A stretch of 9,512 bases of DNA from Bdellovibrio sp. (GTDB taxonomy: Bacteria; Bdellovibrionota; Bdellovibrionia; Bdellovibrionales; Bdellovibrionaceae): contig JAGIAF010000124.1 in NCBI GenBank assembly GCA_017745015.1, positions 1-9,512 of the forward strand. The letters are read 5' to 3'. The notes beneath the pieces were generated by a model, which saw only the letters and a list, made by a program, of their open reading frames with translations, had not been told where the DNA came from and ran no database searches. The position numbers were made by a program, and so were the translations under genes. This document shows, one piece after another, positions 1 to 6,800 of this stretch; position 1 is the stretch's first letter; each line of letters starts with the position of its first letter.

Positions 1-55
1 CAGCCAGGAAAGCCTGGAACCCCTCAGTCAAATCCCCGCGTTTACCACCACGCTA

Positions 56-159
56 ATGGCGCAGTTTCTTGTTATTGCTCGGATCCTTGAGTGTATGGCG
101 CAGTTTACCTTACTTTGGGCTGGGCCCAAAGATTTTACTTACGCAAGGATCTTGGAGTT
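56..159 (+). repeat. imperfect tandem duplication interrupted by a hairpin
   Basis: The 12-mer atggcgcagttt occurs at 56-67 and again at 95-106. Each copy is followed by a related tail: ggatccttgagt at 81-92 and ggatcttggagt at 148-159. The second unit is longer because a segment carrying the 113-131 hairpin lies between the 12-mer and the tail. The frame through this stretch is open but has no signal peptide or recognisable domain, so I treat it as non-coding or decayed sequence upstream of the gene at 221. How the duplication arose is unknown. Confidence 0.5.
113..136 (+). terminator. candidate rho-independent terminator
   Basis: Perfect 8-bp inverted repeat ctttgggc (113-120) and gcccaaag (124-131) around a 3-nt loop (tgg), followed by attttactt. 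The stem is GC-rich and the T tract is short (four T's). It would end transcription of a plus-strand gene lying left of the window. On the minus strand the hairpin is not followed by a T run. Its position 90 nt before the ATG at 221 supports separating that gene from whatever lies upstream. Confidence 0.45.
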
Positions 160-174
160 CGTCGAGAATCCTGT

Positions 175-192
175 TGAACCTGAGTGGGTTCA
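175..192. repeat. short inverted repeat upstream of the small secreted-protein gene
   Basis: tgaacc (175-180) and ggttca (187-192) are perfect reverse complements separated by 6 nt. It lies 28-46 nt upstream of the ATG at 221, where an operator or 5'-leader hairpin could sit. The arms are only 6 bp and chance occurrence is plausible. I found no convincing -35/-10 pair next to it. Confidence 0.25.
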
Positions 193-220
193 GACAACGC
201 TGTTCTGTAGCATCAGAAGT

Positions 221-535
221 ATGAAAAAAGTAATTCAAATTATCACAGTGGGAATGGGTTTTTTCTTAATCTTTCAAGCGACAGCAGCAGAGGCCAGTGA
301 CGCCGCTTTCCGCATGAACTGGAGAACTGCGGGGTTGGAGAAGTTAAGCACTGATGTCGTCTATCACGACGATACAGCGACGACTAAAGAAGCTAGCGAA
401 GTCCGTATTGGCTGGACAGCAGAATTCAAAAAAGTCGGTTGCAAACTTCTCAGTCAAGTAGCACTGGACGATATCAACAAAGTCCAGGCCACAAATAAAG
501 TTCGCGCCGTCGCGAGCTTAGAATGGTATTTCTAG
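221..535 (+). CDS. small secreted beta-rich hypothetical protein
   Basis: This encodes 104 aa that I do not assign to a family. Residues 1-25 form a clear Sec signal peptide: MKK, a hydrophobic core (about 4-19) and small residues ending AEA before S26. The mature part is about 79 aa with alternating polar and hydrophobic stretches and a single Cys (C74). The last ten residues, RAVASLEWYF, have hydrophobic side chains at positions 1, 3, 5, 7 and 9 from the end and a terminal Phe, which matches the C-terminal signal of outer-membrane beta-barrel proteins. With only about four possible strands it would have to oligomerise, or be a remnant of a larger barrel. The frame stays open back to the window edge, but I chose ATG 221 because the signal peptide begins there and a terminator-like hairpin lies upstream. 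The ribosome binding site is poor. The gene converges on its right neighbour with 3 nt between stops and no visible shared terminator. Confidence 0.7.
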   Translation: MKKVIQIITVGMGFFLIFQATAAEASDAAFRMNWRTAGLEKLSTDVVYHDDTATTKEASEVRIGWTAEFKKVGCKLLSQVALDDINKVQATNKVRAVASLEWYF

Positions 536-538
536 CGA

Positions 539-3500
539 TTATCGCAAGTTCAATGACTGCGTCTCGCTCCAAGGGGATGCCTGATTTGGATTGCGACCGC
601 GGAGACGATAGTACCACGTCCCTGATTTTAAACCTGGAGGCAGTCGGTAATCACGAGCTTCCACTTTATGAATCTTACTGTCCTTAAAGTCGTTTGATTG
701 AGCCATTTCTAACTCATACCATCCAGCTCCAAGAGTTTGCCCCCATCGGAATTGCACAACATATTTGCCATTATTATAAGCGAAGCTGTCACCGTTTCGA
801 GGCTGTTCGACTTTCACTTCCTGTAAAGCGCCGATCTTTTTATATTCAACCGCGAACACTGTCGTCGGCGAGTAAAAGAAGTCAGGGCTCGAAGACTCTG
901 GGCGGACGCGGAAATAGTACCAACCTGTATCTTTCACGGGTGTGAAGAATTCAATATTCTCCGTTTCGAACTTTTGGAACTGCTTTAAATCTTCTGTGCG
1001 AGAAAGCTCGACAATATATTTCTTAGTATTTTTTCGGTGGGTCCAGAGAATATGCAGACGGTCTTGATCGTTCTTCTTATCGATATCGGCATACATGATT
1101 TCATATTTCTCGATAGAAGGACCTGGCAACAACCCCTTGATGCGGAAAACATTTGAAGGTGGAGAAAGTTCGCCTTCGGCGGATTGAGCCACCACACGAA
1201 CAAACGAGGGATCTTTTTGGGAGTGCTCAAGATTGTAAGTGTTTTCAGGTACGCGGAAGCTTCGTTTCACAACGCCAAAACCATCCGTATTATCAATTTG
1301 GACAAGGTATTGAGTCGCGTATTTAACATCTTTCCAATCAAGCTTGATTGTGATGACCTCAGGACTCGCAAGCACCTCTTGTTGTTTCGTCAAGGACGGT
1401 GCTTCCAGCGGTGGGCGCAGGAACTGAGTCATTGTGTTGGACCACGCTTGCATACGGGCACTGCCGCGTGCACGATGGGCTCTGACATAATAAGTGCCAG
1501 GTTTAGTTAGCGGCACGAGTTGAGTGAGAGGTCCTGTGAACTCATGCTCAATTTTTTGGAATGTCGGATCCAGAGTTGTTTGAACTACAAACTCCTCCTT
1601 ATCTTTCGCATCTTTGATTTTCACGGACATATTCCATTTGCCGCGCTCAAGGAAATTCAAAGTCAACTTTTGGATCTGAGTTGGAATGGCTTCGCTGACG
1701 ATGAAGCCTTGAGATTTCGTATACTCAACCTTACCTGGAGTTTGTTCGAACGCCAAACGCCAGAAATGACGGCCTTTGCGGTTCGCACTTCCGATGCTGA
1801 TCGAAGGCTTGTTTCCTGAGACAAAGCGTTCAACGTCTTGAGAGAAGTTTTGTACCGTCGAAACCTCAACTGTCGGATTGACGAAGAACGGATCCCACTC
1901 AAACTTGATCATGTCCCCGGCATAGAAAACAGTTCCATCAAGAGGCAATAAGAGCTTGGTATTGTATTCCGTCGGAGGGAGAATGCCCCCAGCGCCGGCA
2001 GCTGTCGCTGAGGCCGCTGAAGTCGGTTTCGCTTGTGCAGCAGATTCTTGCTCCGCAAGAATTTGCTCTTTAATAATAGATGAACCTTCTGATATAGCCG
2101 TATTAGAGGCCGGGGACATCTCTCCTTCAATCGAACGAGCGAAAACACGGTAATACACCTTTTTAGGGCTGCTGTGCTTCATCGAAGTTGTCACTGTCTT
2201 CACAGATTTTTGGTAATTGACCGGCTCAAATGAAGGGAAGTTAGAAGCTTGTACCGTGTAGCTATCAGCATTTGGAACTTCAGCCCATTTGAATTCCGTG
2301 ATGACATTTCCGGCAGTGTCCTCTTTCCGATCGCTGATTTCAATAACCGGAGCTGCCATGGATTCACGAACGGTCACTTTTTCTGGAGTCGACCATCCGG
2401 TAAACAGGCCGTTGCCATAGCTTTTTCTCGCGCGCAGATAAAAATCACCAGGACTATCTAGGAGCGATGAAAAGGGAGAATGTCCGACAAAGGCATCATG
2501 AAGAGTGGCAAAGGTATCAACTTTACTGACTTGGAATTCATAATTGCTGTTGCGATCCTCGTCGACGACAGTGGTTTCAAGCTTCCAATTGCCTTTGCGG
2601 ATAAATGCCAGGGGCGCGGTTTTCAGCTTAATGGCTTCAGTGCGACCAATTTTAAAGAAGGCCACTTTAGAAAAAGAGGGAACGCCATCGCGATAGATTA
2701 CCATGCGCCAGAAGACATCGTTCTTTAATTCTGCAACTGGAATCGGGAAGAACTCCTGACCTGTCACTTCAATTTCTTTGAAGTTGTCACTGAAATCAGG
2801 AAGGGAAGAGTACTGAAGATAAAGTGGAGACTTTTCAGCGACCTGCCATTTAAAGAAAAGAGGCTCTGGCTGTTGACGCAGAACTTCGCCATCAGATGGC
2901 GCTAGCAACTTAATATTCGCTGTCGGAAGTTCTTCGGCAAAGACTTCGGCTTCGGCAGCTGAACCGGTGCCTTTACTATGAGTAATACGTTCTTTTAGAA
3001 CAACGGAGTGTCCTTGGTCGAGCTCTGTTTTTCCTAAAACGCCCTCTAGGCTTACTTTTCCGGCCGCTACTGAAAGTGCTAAACGGCCGTCTGCTTTTTT
3101 AACATAGATATCGTAAGCCGCCTGTGAACTGACTTTGAATTTTCCATCTTCCAAATTAAGTACGATCGGAGTTTCAGTGTTCTTATTACTTTTAAGATTG
3201 AAACCGCCATCATTAATTCGCAAAGAAATCAGACTTGGATTTTGTCCTACTTGAGTCAGGCGCAAAAGTGTTTCGGCATTCAAGCGGGCTTTGCGATTTT
3301 CAGAAAATACCAACAGTGCAGACGAACGGGGGCCGACGAAAATTTGTGAACCGTCATAAACTTTTTTTCCGTCTGTTGAGTCTTTCCAGAAGAAATCTCC
3401 AGAGTGTTTATGTCGAACTTCATTCTGTAATTCACGCAAAAGTGCAAGAGGACGACCAAGATTTTCTGAGTTTTCACTCGAAGAGTTCAGTTTGAGTAGA

Positions 3501-3580
3501 GCAAAAACTGAAGCAGCGACCACAACAAGCAGCAATCCAGAGATGATGAGGTATTTCTTTTTCATATTGTTAATGATCAT
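539..3580 (-). CDS. membrane-anchored FecR-domain protein with eight FN3/Ig-like domains
   Basis: 1013 aa. Residues 7-29 are KKK/Y followed by a long hydrophobic segment (LIISGLLLVVVAASVFALL) without a good cleavage site, so it is probably an inner-membrane anchor with the rest in the periplasm. Residues about 55-195 resemble FecR: G-x-x-V/L-x-x-G-x-x-I, S-A-L-L-V-F, a-R-L-N-A-E-T-L-L-R-L. The FecR family is best known from sigma-factor signalling, but no sigma or TonB gene is adjacent, so a structural or wall-associated role is equally likely. Residues 222-1013 are beta-sandwich domains of about 90-100 aa: A1 222-312, B1 314-405, C1 406-497, an Ala-rich linker 498-538, A2 541-629, B2 632-722, C2 723-814, D 816-913 and A3 915-1013. 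Each has a core Trp, and many have a Y-x-hydrophobic-x strand. Met1 (3580) and Met6 (3565) are both possible starts. Neither has a Shine-Dalgarno site, and Met6 (MKKKY) gives the more typical N-terminus. It is divergent from the lipoprotein genes. Domain calls are firm as folds and the function is unknown. Confidence 0.88.
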   Translation of the reverse strand: MIINNMKKKYLIISGLLLVVVAASVFALLKLNSSSENSENLGRPLALLRELQNEVRHKHSGDFFWKDSTDGKKVYDGSQIFVGPRSSALLVFSENRKARLNAETLLRLTQVGQNPSLISLRINDGGFNLKSNKNTETPIVLNLEDGKFKVSSQAAYDIYVKKADGRLALSVAAGKVSLEGVLGKTELDQGHSVVLKERITHSKGTGSAAEAEVFAEELPTANIKLLAPSDGEVLRQQPEPLFFKWQVAEKSPLYLQYSSLPDFSDNFKEIEVTGQEFFPIPVAELKNDVFWRMVIYRDGVPSFSKVAFFKIGRTEAIKLKTAPLAFIRKGNWKLETTVVDEDRNSNYEFQVSKVDTFATLHDAFVGHSPFSSLLDSPGDFYLRARKSYGNGLFTGWSTPEKVTVRESMAAPVIEISDRKEDTAGNVITEFKWAEVPNADSYTVQASNFPSFEPVNYQKSVKTVTTSMKHSSPKKVYYRVFARSIEGEMSPASNTAISEGSSIIKEQILAEQESAAQAKPTSAASATAAGAGGILPPTEYNTKLLLPLDGTVFYAGDMIKFEWDPFFVNPTVEVSTVQNFSQDVERFVSGNKPSISIGSANRKGRHFWRLAFEQTPGKVEYTKSQGFIVSEAIPTQIQKLTLNFLERGKWNMSVKIKDAKDKEEFVVQTTLDPTFQKIEHEFTGPLTQLVPLTKPGTYYVRAHRARGSARMQAWSNTMTQFLRPPLEAPSLTKQQEVLASPEVITIKLDWKDVKYATQYLVQIDNTDGFGVVKRSFRVPENTYNLEHSQKDPSFVRVVAQSAEGELSPPSNVFRIKGLLPGPSIEKYEIMYADIDKKNDQDRLHILWTHRKNTKKYIVELSRTEDLKQFQKFETENIEFFTPVKDTGWYYFRVRPESSSPDFFYSPTTVFAVEYKKIGALQEVKVEQPRNGDSFAYNNGKYVVQFRWGQTLGAGWYELEMAQSNDFKDSKIHKVEARDYRLPPGLKSGTWYYRLRGRNPNQASPWSETQSLNLR
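1139..2917 (-). repeat. duplicated three-domain block (A-B-C) inside the FecR/FN3 gene
   Basis: The block encoded at 2090-2917 (residues 222-497) is repeated at 1139-1960 (residues 541-814). Core Trp residues fall in exact register 317 residues apart: W245/W562, W332/W649 and W432/W749. The same offset joins RSIEGEMSPASN (482-493) to QSAEGELSPPSN (799-810), and FIRKGNW to FLERGKW. Overall sequence identity is modest, so the duplication is old while spacing has been kept. The copies are separated by an Ala/Ser-rich linker (about 509-532), which looks like a flexible or proline/alanine hinge. Confidence 0.8.
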
Positions 3581-3606
3581 AGCTTAAGGAGTACCGTGAC
3601 GAGATC

Positions 3607-3627
3607 TTCTATTTTCAGAAAGTAGAA
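3607..3627. promoter_or_regulatory. 21-bp near-perfect dyad, candidate operator
   Basis: The sequence is symmetric about base 3617: ttcta (3607-3611) pairs with tagaa (3623-3627), and tttc (3613-3616) with gaaa (3618-3621). Only the 3612/3622 pair is mismatched. The odd centre and zero inner loop favour a protein-binding site over an RNA hairpin. It ends 27 nt upstream of the minus-gene ATG at 3580, where a repressor or activator could control that gene. I do not recognise the motif; it is not the TTAC-N3-GTAA LexA box described for Bdellovibrio. Confidence 0.45.
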
Positions 3628-3650
3628 TTTGTTCTGTGTCGTTCGTTAAA

Positions 3651-3683
3651 CAAGGTCTAGGAGTGTTCCATTCCTAGACCTTG
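3651..3683 (-). terminator. perfect 12-bp stem-loop, possible leader terminator or attenuator
   Basis: caaggtctagga (3651-3662) and tcctagaccttg (3672-3683) are perfect reverse complements around a 9-nt loop. Read on the minus strand, the stem is followed by tttaac, a short T tract. On the plus strand it is followed by aaaatc, which is not terminator-like. On the minus strand it lies about 70 nt upstream of the FecR/FN3 start. If that promoter is to the right of 3683, the hairpin is in the leader and could attenuate transcription. It could instead end a small minus-strand RNA, or block antisense transcription. The inverted repeat is certain and the role is inferred. Confidence 0.5.
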
Positions 3684-3705
3684 AAAATCCCATTCTCAAG
3701 CTATT

Positions 3706-3780
3706 GCGAGCTCAGACACGAATCATCTCAAATTGAAGCAATTTGTCTCTGATTTCCTCGACTGTACCAATAGCGAGCTC
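3706..3780. repeat. pair of gcgagctc direct repeats
   Basis: gcgagctc is present at 3706-3713 and 3773-3780, starts 67 bp apart. Their left flanks are similar (ctatt and caata). The second copy sits inside the 8-bp palindrome cgagctcg (3774-3781). They bracket the 17-bp palindrome at 3729-3745. Paired regulator sites are one explanation; with 8-bp repeats, chance is another. Confidence 0.3.
3729..3745. promoter_or_regulatory. 17-bp palindrome, candidate operator for the lipoprotein genes
   Basis: caaattg (3729-3735) and caatttg (3739-3745) are perfect reverse complements separated by aag. It lies 85 nt upstream of ATG 3831. The short spacer and AT-rich arms suit a dimeric regulator. I could not place a convincing promoter between it and the start. 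Confidence 0.35.
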
Positions 3781-3830
3781 GAACATTGGATTAATTCCAT
3801 TAATAAAAAGTGAAATATAAACTGATTGTT

Positions 3831-6800
3831 ATGAAACACATTCTGTGGTCGATCTTGGTTATCGTGATTCTGAGTGCTTGCAACAATGCTGGATTGCAGG
3901 GCACCTCTATTCCATCCAAATTTGATGGTGTGCAATCTGCTTTGGCGATCTCTCCCACGACAGTAAAGCTTTCTTGGCCACTTCAAGCCCGCTTTAAAGA
4001 GTATAGAGTATATCGCAAAGGATTCAACGTTGCTGAAAAAGTTGAGACGTTCGCGACAACGAATATTAGTCCTTTAGCCCCTGATACATATTACGACTTT
4101 TCTGTTACTGGCGTCGATGCAATTAGTGGCGATGAAACCGGTTATGAAAATTTCTTGTCCGTGAAAACAATGAGTAATTTCGCGGGTGTGCCTGCTTCTG
4201 GAGTGACGGCACAAGCCAATGGTTCCGTGGAAGTTTCTTGGATCAAAAATGGTGAAGGTGTTACGTACAAAATTTATTCGAAAAAAGAAAATGATACTTG
4301 GGACTTAACAACTCCTTCCGCGACCATCGTTAACAAAAGTGTCGGCTCTGTTACGAATCTTCCCAGCGGTGCAAAGTATTGTTTCTGGGTGATGGCTTAC
4401 TATCAAGACGGCACATTCGAACCGACGAATATGTCTGAAGCCTATATCAACTCCAAAGCTCAGTGCGTATTGGTGCAATCGCAACTTGCGAACTTGCCGA
4501 CAGTAAAAATGCAAATGGCCTTCGTCGGAAACTTCCCATGGTTTTGGACCGAGGGTGGCGATTCCACTTATACCACTGAGATCTTTGAGCGTTCGACAGA
4601 TATCCGTTGGGCCCTTGTAAATGGTAACGATTATTTCCGTTCGATTGTTCCGATTTCTCCGGGCCAAAAAGACATGTACGCGAAAGTGACTTCTCAAGCG
4701 GGCACGAGCACCATCGTGAGTGTCTTGGTTGAGGGATCTGGTACCCTAAAAAAGCCTCTGGTTCGTGCCTTGGAGGGTTCTGGAGCGAAAGCGCCTTTAA
4801 CTCCGCGTTTAGTTAATGCGGGTTTAGGTATGCAGGAACTTGGTGAACAGGTTGTCGTCGGCGACTTCAACTGCGACGGCTTGATGGATGTGGCGATTGC
4901 GGCTCCGAAGGCAACGGCGGTGATTAGTGATAAGCACTATGACTCAACGGGTGCTGTGGTTATTTATTATGGTTACGATGCGCCTCCTTATTATGATCCT
5001 GTTTCCGGCACTTCTATTGATCCTAAACCAACGTTGAAAATGGACGTAGCTCCAAGTCCTGATGCTTCCTACCCGAATCCTCAGTTGATCTACTATCCGG
5101 GATTAAATACTGGTGCACGTCTTGGGAATGGGCTCGCTGTCGGCAACATCAACGGAGATTGCTTCAGTCGGTATACCGATTTGGCAGATCCTAAGGCAAA
5201 CCGTATAGGTCTGTGTGATGATCTATACACTCCGGCTTCAGGTACACCGGATATTGAAAAGATTAAAAAGATCTATAAGTGTGACGACCTTGCCATGAGG
5301 ACTAATGATGGTCAGGTCTATGTCGTTTTCGGGGATCCGGTTCGCGGTCTGGTAACTGGTGCAGGTGGTACATCTTATGGCTTGAATGAAACGACCTGTG
5401 ATCCGATTTCATTTAAGTGTCGGCCCGTAAAAGTTAAAGACGCTAGCACGATGTACGTGCACTCGATTTCATTTGGCGATTTTAACAATGACGGATTTGA
5501 TGATCTCGCATTAGGTTTGACCAATACAACGGGGACACGCGAAGTGCAGGTTCTCCGTGGCGACCGTATGGGTCTTTATCCGGTCACAAGTACCAAGGCA
5601 TTTCCTTCAATTAAAGCAGAGACCGCGGTTGCTGGCGTTACGATGACCTTGACAGACGGGACCTTCGTCGGGAAATCAGTGACGGAGCTTTACGGTTCGG
5701 CTTTGGGTACGGCTTACAACTCTCGAGTTTGCGAAAACAATGCGACTTATAAGTTCAGACAGTCACCTTATGCTGGGGAAACGTCTCCAGCCCCTAAAAC
5801 CAAAGGATTCGACTTTACGAAATGTGACGACTTGGTCGTAGGCGTTCCAGGGCGAGCTTCAGCTCGTGGATCCGTCATCAGCTGTAAGGCGACGATGCCG
5901 ACTATTGCGAGTGGTGCGGTAGACCTTCAAAAAATTATTGGTTGGACTTGCTTGGAATCTTATCCGGTTCTGTCTTCCGAAGGAAACTACATCACTGTCG
6001 GTGGATATGGTTCGAGTATTCTGGGAGTGCCAAATCAAAATGGTTACCCTCTGACAAATATCATCGGGACGACAAACAATGTTCCCAATGTGAACGGGGC
6101 CGTCTTTGTTGGTGCGCCAACGTCGACAGTTAATGGTGCCGCTAATGCGGGTGCTGTATTCGGTTACTACGTGACTCCTCGCTCAAACGACTATGATACG
6201 GGCGGGATTAACGGGATCTTAGAAGTTCCACAAAGTGTGACGGCGATCAATCGTGTTGCTTGCGATTCGCGCAATACCAATTTGACGACAGGATCCTTGA
6301 AGCATTGTGAAAATCAAGTGATCCATACCAGCCCGGCAGAATCGAACGTTCAGTTTGGTGCCGCGATCGGTACTGTTGCGGATATCGAGACGATCTCTCG
6401 CGGTATGCCGTCCTTGGCAATCTCTGCACCTTATCGTGCGACCACGTCCAGTTCCGGTAACGCAAGTATCTCCGGAAGTGGTGTGATCTATTTATTTAAA
6501 CCGGATGTATCGACGTTGGGTTATGAAGGCGCAACTCGTATCGATACGCCACGATTGTCCGATAACGATGCGACAAGCTGTACATCAAATTGTACTTGGT
6601 ACAGCGGTGGTGTAAATCCATTCGGTGCATCTATTATCTATGCACGTGATTTAAGTACGAACGCAAACTTTGGTTATGGCGCAGCAGCGGGTGCTGACTT
6701 TAATGGTGATGGATCGGGTGACGTCATTGTCGGCGCTCCTTTCCATTCGTCGCCAACTTATTATAACGGTGCTGCTTTCATCTTTAACTCAACTGGTAAT

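Noticed and set aside
1..52. Minus-strand translation GGKRGDLTEGFQAFLA resembles the C-terminal end of crotonase-family enzymes (EG-x-x-AFL).
   Set aside because: A stop codon lies directly upstream at 53-55, and no frame to the right encodes the rest of a crotonase. Sixteen residues are too few to claim a remnant.
2..535. A longer reading frame through 56-535 (159 aa from ATG 56, open back to the window edge).
   Set aside because: The N-terminal extension has no domain, is built from the duplicated leader sequence and contains a terminator-like hairpin. A clear signal peptide begins at ATG 221.
535..545. Small hairpin gcga-tta-tcgc between the convergent genes as a shared terminator.
   Set aside because: Only 4 bp of stem and no T run on either strand.
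3781..3831. AT-rich stretch ttggat...taataa as a sigma70 promoter for the lipoprotein gene.
   Set aside because: Spacing between the -35-like and -10-like elements is only 9 bp, and no alternative pair had both good matches and 16-18 bp spacing.
3723..3986. Minus-strand frame of 87 codons across the start of the lipoprotein gene.
   Set aside because: It overlaps the well-supported lipoprotein signal and FN3 coding sequence, has a low-quality composition and no recognisable motif. Other opposite-strand or alternate frames inside the two large genes were dismissed for the same reason.
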